A DNA stretch of 41,153 nucleotides, taken from NCBI RefSeq assembly GCF_000308575.1, contig NZ_BAFZ01000108.1:1-41153 (forward strand), written 5' to 3'. This stretch comes from Nocardia exalbida NBRC 100660 (lineage in GTDB: Bacteria > Actinomycetota > Actinomycetes > Mycobacteriales > Mycobacteriaceae). The position numbers and the translations under genes are program-made. The notes beneath the pieces were generated by a model, which saw only the letters and a list, made by a program, of their open reading frames with translations, made no database searches and was not told the DNA's origin. Below are positions 21,763-30,297 of the stretch, in pieces (position 1 is the stretch's first letter; each line of letters opens with the position of its first letter).

Positions 21763-22245
21763 TCAGGCCGAGGTGATCGCGCGGCGTGCGTTGCCCTGGC
21801 CGTCGTCGTACCACTGCCCCATGACGGCGCCGTCGACCACTTCGCCTCCGTCGACCACCACGCCGCGATAGGGCGCGGCCGCGACGAGCCTGCGGAAGCG
21901 GCGCGCGGCGAAGGCCAGCACGAGGGGACGCACCAGAACTCGTGTGGGAGGCAGCAGCAAGAGCAGGCCGAACAGCGACGTGACCAGGCCGGGCACGAAC
22001 ATCAGCACCCCGCCCGCCGCGACCAGGGCGCCGTCGGCCACGGCGGTCCCGGGCGCCACTTCCCCCCGCGCGGCCCGGCGGAACTGCTCGAACACCCGCC
22101 GCCCCTGGGAGCCGACCAGCAGCATGCCCGCGGCCGATCCGGCGATCAGCACCAGGATGGTCGGCAGCACGCCGATCAGCTGACCGACCGCGACCAGGGC
22201 GGCGACTTCGACGACGACGTACAGCACGAACAACAGGGCGGGCAT
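21763..22245 (-). CDS. fxsA: FxsA family membrane protein
   Basis: A 160-residue integral membrane protein of the FxsA family, whose E. coli member eases exclusion of phage T7 by the F plasmid; the role in actinobacteria is unknown. The N-terminus (LLFVLYVVVEVAALVAVGQLIGVLPTILVLIAGSAAGMLLV) holds two spans, followed by GSQGRRVFEQFRRAARGE, then a re-entrant or third/fourth span with VLMFVPGLVTSLFGLLLLLPPTR, the family hallmark. The ATG at 22245 follows AAAGGA. An fxsA gene is also found near rbpA and lnt in mycobacteria, so this supports a conserved neighbourhood split by the synthetase. Confidence 0.9.
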   Translation of the reverse strand: MPALLFVLYVVVEVAALVAVGQLIGVLPTILVLIAGSAAGMLLVGSQGRRVFEQFRRAARGEVAPGTAVADGALVAAGGVLMFVPGLVTSLFGLLLLLPPTRVLVRPLVLAFAARRFRRLVAAAPYRGVVVDGGEVVDGAVMGQWYDDGQGNARRAITSA

Positions 22246-22337
22246 GGCGATCCTTTCGGACGATCTACCCGGTCAACGTTCCGCAGCCGGGTTTTTCTCC
22301 CCGATCCGCCTGATAAGGCGCTGAGATCCGCCTCGCA

Positions 22338-22997
22338 TCAGCCGCCCGGCCGCACCAGCCCCGTCTCGTAGGCCAGCACGACCGCCTGAACCCGGTCGCG
22401 CAGACCGAGTTTGGTGAGCACCCGGCCGACGTGTGTCTTGACCGTCGCCTCCGACAGGTACAACTGCTCGGCGATCTCGGCGTTGGAGCGTCCTGCCGCG
22501 ATCTGCTCGAGCACCTCGCGCTCGCGGGCGGTGAGCACGTCGAGCACGCCCGGGTCGCGGGTCCGTGCCGGGTTCTCCGCGATGAGCCGGTCCAGCAGGC
22601 GTTTGGTGACCTTGGGCGAGACCACGGCGTCACCGGCGGCAACGCTGCGGATGGCCGAGACGAGATCCTCCGGTGGGGTGTCCTTCAACAGGAATCCGCT
22701 CGCCCCCGCCCGAAGCGCGCCGAGCGCGTGCTCGTCGAGGTCGAAGGTCGTCATCACCAGCACCCGGCTGCCATGACCTGCCTCCACGATGCGGGTGGTG
22801 GCGACGACCCCGTCCACCACCGGCATCCGCACGTCCATCAGCACCACATCGGGGCGCAGTTCCGCCGCTGCGGCGACCGCGGCGGCGCCGTTGGCCGCCT
22901 CGCCGATCACTTCGATGTCGGGGTGCGCGCCGAGCACCATCTTCAATCCCATCCGCATGAGTTCCTGGTCATCGACGACGAGCACGGTGATCGGCAC
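22338..22997 (-). CDS. NarL/LuxR-type response regulator
   Basis: A 219-residue response regulator. The receiver domain (about 1-120) has the acidic pair Asp9-Asp10, phosphoacceptor Asp55 in VVLMDVRMP, Thr83/Thr84 and Lys105 in FLLKDTPP. The LuxR-type helix-turn-helix (about 150-212) reads LTAREREVLEQIAAGRSNAEIAEQLYLSEATVKTHVGRVLTKLGLRDR with all landmark residues. I chose GTG at 22997, which gives MPITVLVVDDQ; upstream GTG 23063 would add 22 atypical residues. It lies 136 bases downstream of the histidine kinase gene on the same strand and is its evident partner. Targets are unknown. Confidence 0.93.
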   Translation of the reverse strand: MPITVLVVDDQELMRMGLKMVLGAHPDIEVIGEAANGAAAVAAAAELRPDVVLMDVRMPVVDGVVATTRIVEAGHGSRVLVMTTFDLDEHALGALRAGASGFLLKDTPPEDLVSAIRSVAAGDAVVSPKVTKRLLDRLIAENPARTRDPGVLDVLTAREREVLEQIAAGRSNAEIAEQLYLSEATVKTHVGRVLTKLGLRDRVQAVVLAYETGLVRPGG

Positions 22998-23133
22998 GTT
23001 GCCCAATGTAACGTGACCGCTTCCGCGCGCCGGGCGACCTGTGCCGTGACGGCTCGCGCGCACCAGTCCGTGGAGGCCGAAACCCTGTGCGGCGCAGCGC
23101 TCTACGCGTCGCGGAAGAATAAGGTGGCCCGGC

Positions 23134-24306
23134 TCACTCCGCTACGACCGGTCGCAGCGGGATGCCGGCGTGCACGCGCCAGGCTCCGTCGGCGTCGCGG
23201 CCCGCTTCCAGACTGCCGCCGAGGACGGCGACGCGTTCGCGCATCCCGACCAAGCCGAGCCCGCTGCCCTCGATGCGCGTGCCCGATTCGTGCAGTGGGA
23301 CCCCGCCGGTGTCGGTGACGTCGATCAGCACGTCGGCGTCGGTACGGCGGACCCGCACCCACGCCTTCGGGTGCGGCCCGGCATGCCGCAGCGTGTTGGT
23401 CAGCGATTCCTGCACGATGCGATGCACGCCGAGGCTCACCTCGGGGGCGATGTCGTCGAGTTCGCCGGTCAGCTCGAGTTCCACGGCCAGACCGGTGCCC
23501 CGCATCATCTCCACGACCTTGGCGATGCCGGCGGTACCGTGCTGGGGCAACTGGTCGGGAGCGTGTTCGGTGCGCAGCAGAGCCACGGTTCTGCGCAGTT
23601 CGCGCAGTGCTTCGCGGCCGGTGCCCGCGATGGTGGAGAGCGCCTGTTCGGCGGCGTCCGGGTCGCGGCGCAGTGCGTATCTCGCGCCGTCGGCCTGCAC
23701 GATGATCACGCTCACCGCGTGGGCCACCACGTCGTGCAGTTCCCGCGCGATGCGGGTGCGTTCAGCCGCGACGGCGTCGTGCGCGCGACGCTCCCGGTCG
23801 TAGTCGGCGACCGCGAGCCGGGCCGCCACCTCGGCGTCGTAGGCGTGCCGCGCGCCGATGAACTCCGCGAGCGTCCAGCACAAGGCGTAGAACATGATGG
23901 TGAACACGCTGTCGGAGCCGGAGGGTTTCCCGATCGCCACGACCGAGAGCGCGAGATCCACCGCCAGGCCGAGCCCGTACCACAGTCCCTCCCGCCTGCC
24001 GACGTAGGCGACCAGGGTGTAGAGCATGATGCCGTGCGACAGCATCGCGATGTGGTCGGCGTCGTCCTCGGACAGGAAGCCCACCAGCGTCGCCGTCAAC
24101 GACAGTGCCAAGGTGGTGGCCGCCATGGCCCGGGGGTACACCCGGCGCAGGGTGAGCGGCAGCGGGAGCAGCACCCCGATGGCCAGGTAGGCGAGCTTGT
24201 TGTGCGCGCTACCCGCGCCGATGATCTCGAGCAGCACGAACACCGCAGCGAGCACCGAATCGGCCACGACGGGCTTGCCCCGGAGCCACAGACTGAAACG
24301 ACGCAC
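23134..24306 (-). CDS. DesK/NarX-type sensor histidine kinase
   Basis: A 390-residue membrane sensor kinase. The N-terminal 150 residues hold about five to six hydrophobic spans (for example VLAAVFVLLEIIGAGS, LAIGVLLPLPLTL, GLGLAVDLALSVVAI, TIMFYALCWTLAEFI) with hardly any extracytoplasmic loop, so the signal is probably membrane-borne. The HisKA_3 dimerisation helix has ERTRIARELHDVVAHAVS with phospho-acceptor His191. The ATPase domain has the N box VHRIVQESLTNTLRHAG and G box GSGLGLVGMRERV. The start codon is GTG. It is followed by the response regulator. Such pairs control envelope or drug stress in actinobacteria, but no target is visible. Confidence 0.92.
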   Translation of the reverse strand: MRRFSLWLRGKPVVADSVLAAVFVLLEIIGAGSAHNKLAYLAIGVLLPLPLTLRRVYPRAMAATTLALSLTATLVGFLSEDDADHIAMLSHGIMLYTLVAYVGRREGLWYGLGLAVDLALSVVAIGKPSGSDSVFTIMFYALCWTLAEFIGARHAYDAEVAARLAVADYDRERRAHDAVAAERTRIARELHDVVAHAVSVIIVQADGARYALRRDPDAAEQALSTIAGTGREALRELRRTVALLRTEHAPDQLPQHGTAGIAKVVEMMRGTGLAVELELTGELDDIAPEVSLGVHRIVQESLTNTLRHAGPHPKAWVRVRRTDADVLIDVTDTGGVPLHESGTRIEGSGLGLVGMRERVAVLGGSLEAGRDADGAWRVHAGIPLRPVVAE

Positions 24307-24323
24307 GCGCTCAGCCTAGATCC

Positions 24324-24346
24324 GCCCGCCTGGAAGGCAGGCGGGC
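24324..24346. repeat. 8-bp-stem inverted repeat upstream of the histidine kinase
   Basis: GCCCGCCT (24324-24331), loop GGAAGGC, AGGCGGGC (24339-24346). It lies 18 bases upstream of the kinase GTG, so it would fall in its leader or promoter. It could be a regulatory hairpin or a leftover terminator of the broken gene next to it. Confidence 0.4.
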
Positions 24347-24389
24347 CCGGCGGCGGGCTCCGTCACGGACGGTTGTCGGCCGCCGCGCT

Positions 24390-24500
24390 GACCGAAGCGG
24401 CTCCGAGCCCCTGACCGGCCCATTCGTCACCGGCCTCGGGGAGATCGCGCGCGAGTTCGACGTGTTCCCGGTCGTCGGAACGGTGGAGCTGGGCGCGATC
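24390..24500 (+). pseudogene. Fragment of a carbon-nitrogen hydrolase (nitrilase superfamily) gene
   Basis: In one forward frame the bases around 24400-24485 encode SEPLTGPFVTGLGEIAREF followed by DVFPVVGTVE. This resembles the internal segment of nitrilase-family amidases (typically ...LDGPFVxALxEIAxxxxVxVVAGxxE). There is no upstream start with the family N-terminus, and downstream the frame runs into Arg/Pro/Ser-rich sequence without the catalytic Lys or Cys motifs. It therefore looks like a short relic, not a working gene. The family assignment rests on about 30 residues. Confidence 0.45.
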
Positions 24501-24667
24501 TCCGGCACGACACCACCGTCGAGACCTGGTCGAGGGGCGTCCGAGGGTTGCCCGCGCACGATATCGCGGCCGCACGCGCGCCGGTCTCTCCGAGGACGAC
24601 GCGTATCCGGTCAGGACCGATGGCGGGCCGAACACCCGGCCAGGCCGGGGTCTGGTTGTCTACCGGG

Positions 24668-25435
24668 GTGGAGATCGGAGACTGGGCGGTTCTGTTGACG
24701 GCGGCGACGGCCGCGGGCTGGGTGGACGCGGTGGTGGGTGGCGGCGGGCTGATCGTGTTGCCGACGTTGTTCGTGGTGGCCCCCGGCATCGCGCCGCAGA
24801 CCGCGCTGGGCACCAACAAGCTCGCCGCGGTCGCCGGGACGAGCGCCTCGGTGCTGACCTTCGCGCGCAAGGTGCCGATGCGCTGGCGGGTGCTGCTGCC
24901 CGCGGCGGTGATCGCCGCGGCGGCGGCCGCGGTGGGCGCCGCCGCGGTCTCGCTGATCGACCGCGAACTGTTCGTCCCGATCGTGATGGTGGTGCTGGTC
25001 GGCGTCGCCGTGTTCGTCACGCTGCGTCCGTCGATCGGCGTCACCTTGGCCACTCACCCGCCCACCCGGCGCAAGATTGTGCTCACGGTGGCGCTGGCGG
25101 CGGGGTTGATCGGCTTCTACGACGGCCTGCTCGGTCCCGGCACCGGCACGTTCCTGATCATCACCTTCGCGACCCTGCTCGGCACCGAGTTCGTGCGGGC
25201 CGCCGCCATGGCGAAGGTGATCAACTGCGGCTCCAACGTCGGAGCGTTGATCTTCTTCGGGGCGACGGGGCACATCCTGTGGGCGCTCGGCGCGGGGATG
25301 GCCGTGGCGAACGCCCTCGGTGCCGTGGTCGGCGCGCGCATGGCGCTGCGCAAGGGCGCCGAGTTCGTGCGCGTCGTGCTGCTGGTGGTGGTGATCGTGA
25401 TGGTGATCCGCTTGGGTTGGCAGCAGTTCGGCTGA
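24668..25435 (+). CDS. TauE/SafE (TSUP) family permease
   Basis: A 255-residue polytopic membrane protein of the TSUP family, which transports sulfite, organosulfonates or other small anions. It has the family opening AGWVDAVVGGGGLIVLPTLFV, then a repeat-related GLIGFYDGLLGPGTGTFLIITFATLLG in the second half, and INCGSNVGALIFFGATGHI. About eight spans are visible, ending VVLLVVVIVMVIRLGW. The start is not certain: GTG at 24668 gives MEIGDWAVLL and fits the family, while ATG at 24620 (AGGA nearby) would add 16 residues. Its stop abuts the stop of the convergent TetR gene with no base between. No sulfur-metabolism gene is next to it, so the substrate is open. Confidence 0.9.
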   Translation: MEIGDWAVLLTAATAAGWVDAVVGGGGLIVLPTLFVVAPGIAPQTALGTNKLAAVAGTSASVLTFARKVPMRWRVLLPAAVIAAAAAAVGAAAVSLIDRELFVPIVMVVLVGVAVFVTLRPSIGVTLATHPPTRRKIVLTVALAAGLIGFYDGLLGPGTGTFLIITFATLLGTEFVRAAAMAKVINCGSNVGALIFFGATGHILWALGAGMAVANALGAVVGARMALRKGAEFVRVVLLVVVIVMVIRLGWQQFG

Positions 25436-26101
25436 TCAGCCCACCGGTTCGGCGCGCTGGGTGGCGAGCCAGGGTTGCAGCACCTGCGATGTCGTCTCGT
25501 GAATCCTGCGCTGCAGGCGCTCCGCGTCCTCGACACCGGCCACCGGCTGCTGGAACAGCACGGTCAGCGCACCCGACACCGCGCCGACGACCGCGCCGAC
25601 CAGGGCGGCGGCGCCGACCTCGTCGAGTTCGCCGGGAAACGCCTTGTGCAACTGTCTGGCGATCTCGCGCTGGGTGACCAGTTGGGCGTGCGCGGCGCGG
25701 CCGCTCACCGCGGGCACGGTCCGTGACACCTGGGCGCGCAGCGCGCCGATCCGGGCATAGAGGTCGTCGACGAGATGCTCGCCGGGGTTGTCACCGGCGG
25801 CACGCAAGGCGCGCAGCAAGACCTCCACCGGCCGTTCTCCCGGTCGTCGGCTGGCGATGGCCGCCACCGCGGCGCGCACGCGCTGGTCGGATTCCGGGAA
25901 GAGCAGCTCTTCCTTGCTGGCGAAATAGTTGAAGAACGTGCGGGTGCCGACGTCCGCCGCGGCGGCGATGTCGGCCACCGTGGTCTCCTCGTAGCCTCTG
26001 GTCTCGAACAGCTCGGCTGCGGCTTCCAGGATGGCTCGGCGGGTACGTTCGCGTTTGCGGTCACGAAGGGCGGATGGCGGCACGCGGGCACAGTACGGCA
26101 T
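25436..26101 (-). CDS. TetR family transcriptional regulator
   Basis: A one-domain repressor-type regulator of about 221 residues from ATG 26101 (a GTG at 26083 and longer starts are possible). The N-terminal DNA-binding helices read KRERTRRAILEAAAELFETRGYEETTVADIAAAADVGTRTFFNYFASKEELLF, a textbook TetR helix-turn-helix. The C-terminal ligand-binding half contains LVGAVVGAVSGALTVL. Its probable targets are itself or the divergent tldD-tldE genes 157 bases away, but I see no clear palindrome in that gap. It is convergent with the TauE permease, with abutting stops. Confidence 0.92.
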   Translation of the reverse strand: MPYCARVPPSALRDRKRERTRRAILEAAAELFETRGYEETTVADIAAAADVGTRTFFNYFASKEELLFPESDQRVRAAVAAIASRRPGERPVEVLLRALRAAGDNPGEHLVDDLYARIGALRAQVSRTVPAVSGRAAHAQLVTQREIARQLHKAFPGELDEVGAAALVGAVVGAVSGALTVLFQQPVAGVEDAERLQRRIHETTSQVLQPWLATQRAEPVG

Positions 26102-26257
26102 CCGGCGAGCAACACGCCGGAGGTACGAGTGTCGCGCGCGCCGTTGGCCCTGCGGCAGCGGCGCATTCCGCGCGAACCGGCACGCGATGCATTCTCGCAC
26201 GGCGTGTGATCACCGCGCCCGCACGCACTCGCGGCGCCACCGGCTAGGTTGGTGCGG

Positions 26258-27784
26258 GTGAGCATCGCGACTTCCAGAGACGTGGACGCCGAGTTCCTCG
26301 ACCTGCCGCTGGCCGCGCTCGCCGACGCCGCCCTGGCCGCGGCGACGGCAGCCGGCGCCGAACACGCCGACCTGCGGGTGCATCGCCTGGTCACCCAGTC
26401 GATCCGCTTGCGCGACGGCCGGGTCGAGGCGGTCACCGACAGTACCCGACTCGGCTTGGCCGTGCGGGTGATCGTCGACGGCACCTGGGGTTTCGCCTCG
26501 CACGCCGCGCTGACACCCGACACCGCCGCCGAGGTGGCGCGTACCGCGGTCACCGTCGCGACCACGTTGCGAGCGCTCAACCGCGAACGCGTCGAGTTGG
26601 CCGACGAGCCGCGCTACGCCGACGCGCGCTGGGTGTCGGCCTACGACATCGACCCGTTCAGCGTGCCGACCGGCGAGAAGCTGGCACTGCTGCAGGAATA
26701 TTCGGAGCGGCTGTCGCACGCCGACGGGGTGGACCACGTCACCGCGAGCGTGCTGCAGGTCAAGGAGCAGACCTTCTACGCCGACACCGCGGGCTCGTCG
26801 ATCACCCAGCAGCGGGTGCGGCTGCACCCGAGCCTCGAGGCGATCACGGTGGACACCTCGGCGGGAGTGTTCGAGACGATGCGCACGCTGGCCGCGCCGG
26901 TGGGCCGCGGGTGGGAATACGTCACCGGCGCCGACGGCGTGTGGGACTGGGACGGCGAACTCGCGCATATCCCGGAGTGGCTGGCCGAGAAGGTGAAAGC
27001 GCCCAGCGTGCAGGCCGGCCCGACCGATCTGGTCATCGATCCGACCAACCTGTGGCTGACGATTCACGAATCGATCGGTCACGCCACCGAGTACGACCGG
27101 GCCATCGGCTACGAATCCGCCTACGCGGGCACCTCCTTCGCCACGCCCGACAAGCTCGGGTCGCTGCGCTACGGCACCCCGATCATGCACGTGACCGGCG
27201 ACCGCACCGAATCGCACGGGCTGGCCAGCGTCGGCTACGACGACGAAGGCGTCGCGGGGCAGCGCTGGGACCTGGTCCGCGACGGCGTCCTGGTCGGTTA
27301 TCAACTGGACCGGGTTTTCGCGCCGCGCCTGGGTCTGCGGCGGTCCAACGGCTGCTCGTACGCGGACTCGGCGCATCACGTGCCGATCCAGCGGATGGCC
27401 AACGTCTCGCTGCAACCCGATCCGGACCGCGACACCAGCACCGAGGAGTTGATCTCGCGGGTGGACGACGGTCTCTACATCGTCGGCGACAAGTCGTGGT
27501 CGATCGATATGCAGCGCTACAACTTCCAGTTCACCGGCCAGCGGTTCTTCCGCATCCGCGGCGGGAAGCTGGACGGCCAGGTGCGCGACGTCGCCTACCA
27601 GGCCACCACCACCGAATTCTGGGGCGCGATGGAAGCCGTCGGCGGACCGTCCACCTGGCAGCTCGGGGGCGCGTTCAACTGTGGCAAAGCGCAGCCAGGC
27701 CAGGTCGCCGCGGTCAGCCACGGCTGCCCGTCGATCCTGGTGCGCGGCGTGAACATTCTCAACACCCGGACGGAGGCCGGCCAG
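26258..27784 (+). CDS. tldD: TldD-type metalloprotease subunit
   Basis: A 509-residue TldD/PmbA family protein. The catalytic zinc site HESIGH (residues 270-275, in TIHESIGHATEYDR) corresponds to the HExxxH of the E. coli TldD subunit. Other family segments are GYDDEGVAGQRWDLVRDGVLVGYQLDR, SWSIDMQRYNFQFTGQRFFRIRGGKL and SHGCPSILVRGVNILN. In characterised systems TldD pairs with TldE to form a heterodimer that degrades unfolded peptides and matures microcin B17. Three start codons lie close together (TTG 26249, GTG 26252, GTG 26258); 26258 gives MSIATSRDVDAEF. Its TGA overlaps the next start as GTGA, so the pair is translationally coupled. The stop codon occupies 27785-27787. Confidence 0.94.
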
Positions 27785-29172
27785 TGAGCGACGATCTGTT
27801 CCCCGCGAGCGCGACCGTGGAGCGGGCGCTGGCGCTGTCGCGCGCCGACGAGGCGATCGTGATCGTCCGCGACGAGCACGAGGCGTCGCTGCGCTGGGCC
27901 GGGAACTCCATGACCACCAACGGGTCCTCGGTGTCGCGGCACTGGACCGTGGTCTCGGTGTTCCGCGACGGACCTACCCTCGCCCGGGTCGGCACGATCG
28001 CCTCGACCAGTGTCGATCCCGGCGATATCGAGGCCGTGGTGCGGGCGAGTGAGGCGGCGGCGCGCGACGCCGAGCCCGCACGAGACGCGATGCCGCTGCT
28101 CGAGCCGGACGCCGCCGACGACGACTGGACCGCCCCGGCGGGTGGTACCGGCATCGAGGTGTTCACCGATCTGGCCGAGGGCCTGGCCGCCGGATTCGAC
28201 AGTGCCGACCGGCTCTACGGCTTCGCCCACCATCAGATGCACACCACGTGGCTGGGCACTTCGACCGGCATCCGCCGCCGCTTCGTGCAGCCGACCGGTT
28301 CGGTGGAGATCAACGGAAAGCGCGGTGAAGGCGCGGATCTGGCCAGCGCGTGGGTAGGGGTCGGCACCGCGGACTTCACCGACGTCGACGTTTCCGGACT
28401 GCTCGCGGACCTGTCCCGTCGCCTGGACTGGGCCGAGCGCAAGGTCGAGTTGCCCGCGGGCCGCTACGAGACGTTGCTTCCGCCCTCCACCGTCGCCGAC
28501 CTGATGATCTATCTGGCCTGGTCGATGGAGGGCCGGGGCGCGCAGGAGGGCCACACGGCGTTCGCGCGGGCGGGCGGGACCCGGGTCGGCGAGCGCCTGA
28601 GCGATATCCCGCTCACCCTCTACTCCGACCCGCACGCCCCCGGCCTGGAATACCGCCCGTTCGTGGCGGCGACCGCGTCGTCGGAATCGATGTCGGTGTT
28701 CGACAACGGCTTGTCCGCCGAGCGCGTCGACTGGCTGCGCGAGGGCGTGATCTCCGCGCTGATCTATCCGCGCGCCAGCGCCGCCGAGTTCGACGCCCCC
28801 GCCACGGTTCCCGGCGAGAACCTGCTGCTCACCGGCGGTTCGGAAGCCACGATCGATGACATGATCGCGCACACCGAGCGCGGCCTGCTGCTGACCACGC
28901 TGTGGTACATCCGCGAGGTCGACCCGGCGACGCTGCTGCTCACCGGACTCACCAGGGATGGGGTGTACCTCGTCGAGAACGGCGAGGTCACCGCCGCGGT
29001 GAACAACTTCCGGTTCAACGAGAGCCCACTGGACCTGCTCCGGCGGGTGAGCGAGGCCGGCGCGACCGAACTCACGCTGCCACGCGAATGGAAGGACTGG
29101 TTCACCCGGACCGCCATGCCGCCCTTGCGGATTCCCGACTTCCACATGTCGTCGGTCAGCCAGGCGACCTGA
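27784..29172 (+). CDS. tldE: TldE/PmbA-type partner subunit
   Basis: A 462-residue partner of the protein encoded just upstream. It belongs to the same TldD/PmbA superfamily but has no HExxxH, as expected for the TldE (PmbA) subunit, which lacks its own active site and forms the heterodimer. Family segments are FAHHQMHTTWLGTSTGIRRR, PAGRYETLLPPSTVADLMIYLAWSMEGRGAQEGHTAF, LTGLTRDGVYLVENGEVTAAVNNFRFNESPLDLL and a C-terminus ending in MPPLRIPDFHMSSVS. The GTG start overlaps the upstream stop by four bases. The gene ends ten bases before the convergent PPOX gene. No peptide precursor gene for maturation is obvious nearby. Confidence 0.93.
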   Translation: MSDDLFPASATVERALALSRADEAIVIVRDEHEASLRWAGNSMTTNGSSVSRHWTVVSVFRDGPTLARVGTIASTSVDPGDIEAVVRASEAAARDAEPARDAMPLLEPDAADDDWTAPAGGTGIEVFTDLAEGLAAGFDSADRLYGFAHHQMHTTWLGTSTGIRRRFVQPTGSVEINGKRGEGADLASAWVGVGTADFTDVDVSGLLADLSRRLDWAERKVELPAGRYETLLPPSTVADLMIYLAWSMEGRGAQEGHTAFARAGGTRVGERLSDIPLTLYSDPHAPGLEYRPFVAATASSESMSVFDNGLSAERVDWLREGVISALIYPRASAAEFDAPATVPGENLLLTGGSEATIDDMIAHTERGLLLTTLWYIREVDPATLLLTGLTRDGVYLVENGEVTAAVNNFRFNESPLDLLRRVSEAGATELTLPREWKDWFTRTAMPPLRIPDFHMSSVSQAT

Positions 29173-29182
29173 TCGGCGCGGG

Positions 29183-29566
29183 TCAGGCAGCGGGGGTGAT
29201 CTCGATGCCGATGGTGCCGGACTTGCCGCGCCGCAGGTTGCTGCCGAGGATGACCAGCGGCCCGGTGAGCCAGTACTTGCGGCGCAGCAGTTTGCGCACC
29301 CGTTCGGTGCCCTCGGCGTCGAGCAGCCGCCCGGTCCCTTCGATCACCGCACCGCGCGGCTTGCCGGTGGCGTTGCACGCTTGCAGGGTGACCGCCGGAT
29401 TGCGGCGCAAGCGCTTGACCTTCCAGCTGTCGGTGACGGTCCAGACGTACAGTTTGCCGTTGTCGGTCACCGCCCACACCGCGGTGCCGACGGGAGTTCC
29501 GTCCTTACGGAAGGTGGTCAGCAGCACGTAGTCGGCTTCGGCGACGGCGTCCAGCGAATTCGTCAT
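29183..29566 (-). CDS. PPOX-class F420-dependent protein (paralogue 1)
   Basis: A 127-residue split-barrel flavin/deazaflavin-binding protein. YVLLTTFRKDGTPVGTAVWAV, the WTVTDSWKVKRLRRNPAVTL stretch and GTGRLLDAEGTERVRKLLRRKYW are characteristic of the actinobacterial PPOX class that uses or binds coenzyme F420. Activity and substrate are unknown. ATG at 29566 gives MTNSLDAVAEADYV; longer in-frame starts to 29722 add Arg-rich sequence and are unlikely. It is clearly paralogous to the gene at 32160-32555. Confidence 0.9.
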   Translation of the reverse strand: MTNSLDAVAEADYVLLTTFRKDGTPVGTAVWAVTDNGKLYVWTVTDSWKVKRLRRNPAVTLQACNATGKPRGAVIEGTGRLLDAEGTERVRKLLRRKYWLTGPLVILGSNLRRGKSGTIGIEITPAA

Positions 29567-29634
29567 GCCGGGCAGCGTATCCCGCATCGCGGCGCGGGGA
29601 GTCGGGCGGGAAAGGCGGCCTGCTCGCCGACGAC

Positions 29635-30183
29635 CTATTCCGGCATCCGGTACTCCCCCGCTTCCAGGCGCGCCAGCACGCCCTCGGTCCACGTCGACAG
29701 GTTCGCGAACACGCCGCTCCACAGCTCCAGCAGATCGGCCGCGTGCGGCGCTTCGTATCGCCCGGGGAAGTCCGGGATCATGGCCAGCAGGTCGGCGCGC
29801 ACCGCCGCACTGCGGCGGCTCTGTTCGCGCAGCTTCGCGATGACGTGCGCCCTGGGCAGCGCGTCCATGAAGGCGATGCCCGCCCCGAGTTCCTCCATGT
29901 CGACGCTGACCAGTGCCTCGTCCATCAGCTTGCGGAATTCGGCCTCGCCCGATTCGGTCAGCTCGAACAGCGTGCGCCCGGGGCCCTGGTCGCTGTTCTC
30001 GGTCGCGAACGCGCTCAGCTTCCCCTCCCGCGTGAGCTGTTTCAGCGCGTGATAGATCGAGCCGGGCTTGACATTCGTCCAGGTCTCGGCGCGCCAGGAC
30101 AGCAGTTCCTGGCGCAGGGCGTACCCGTGTACGGGCTGACGCAGGCGCATCACCCCCAGCACCAGCAGGCGCACCACCGACAT
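29635..30183 (-). CDS. PadR family transcriptional regulator
   Basis: A 182-residue PadR-type regulator. The winged helix occupies about residues 1-85 (MSVVRLLVLGVMRLRQPVHGYALRQELLSW, VKPGSIYHALKQLTREGKLSAF, GRTLFELTESGEAEFRKLM), and the C-terminal helical part (about 95-182) is the dimerisation domain (PadR_2 / Vir-like). ATG 30183 has AAGGAG six bases upstream. It is divergent from the VOC gene. Two copies of a 14-bp palindrome lie between them, so it very probably controls both genes. Confidence 0.94.
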   Translation of the reverse strand: MSVVRLLVLGVMRLRQPVHGYALRQELLSWRAETWTNVKPGSIYHALKQLTREGKLSAFATENSDQGPGRTLFELTESGEAEFRKLMDEALVSVDMEELGAGIAFMDALPRAHVIAKLREQSRRSAAVRADLLAMIPDFPGRYEAPHAADLLELWSGVFANLSTWTEGVLARLEAGEYRMPE

Positions 30184-30216
30184 CGTGAACTCCTTTCGCC
30201 TCCCGAACCGCATGGT

Positions 30217-30230
30217 AGTCAAGTTTGACT
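30217..30230. promoter_or_regulatory. Operator site 1 of the padR/VOC intergenic region
   Basis: AGTCAAGTTTGACT is a perfect 14-bp palindrome 33 bases upstream of the padR start. The TTGACT half (30225-30230) could also be the -35 of the VOC promoter, with TACCCT at 30249-30254 as -10 after an 18-base spacer, so binding would block it. Confidence 0.7.
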
Positions 30231-30259
30231 TCCGGGCGGACAGGGGCCTACCCTTCGCT

Positions 30260-30273
30260 AATCAAAATTGACT
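30260..30273. promoter_or_regulatory. Operator site 2 of the padR/VOC intergenic region
   Basis: AATCAAAATTGACT is a near-palindrome and, read on the other strand with its flank, repeats site 1 (GGTAGTCAA followed by G or T, then TTTGA). The site centres are 43 bases apart, close to four helical turns, so two dimers would bind the same face. Confidence 0.7.
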
Positions 30274-30297
30274 ACCGCAGGTAATCGGGAGGATTTC

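Noticed and set aside
22265..22310. Hairpin ACCCGG...CCGGGTTTTT between fxsA and the response regulator
   Set aside because: It reads as a terminator only on the plus strand, where there is no gene to end; the stem is just six pairs with a 14-base loop.
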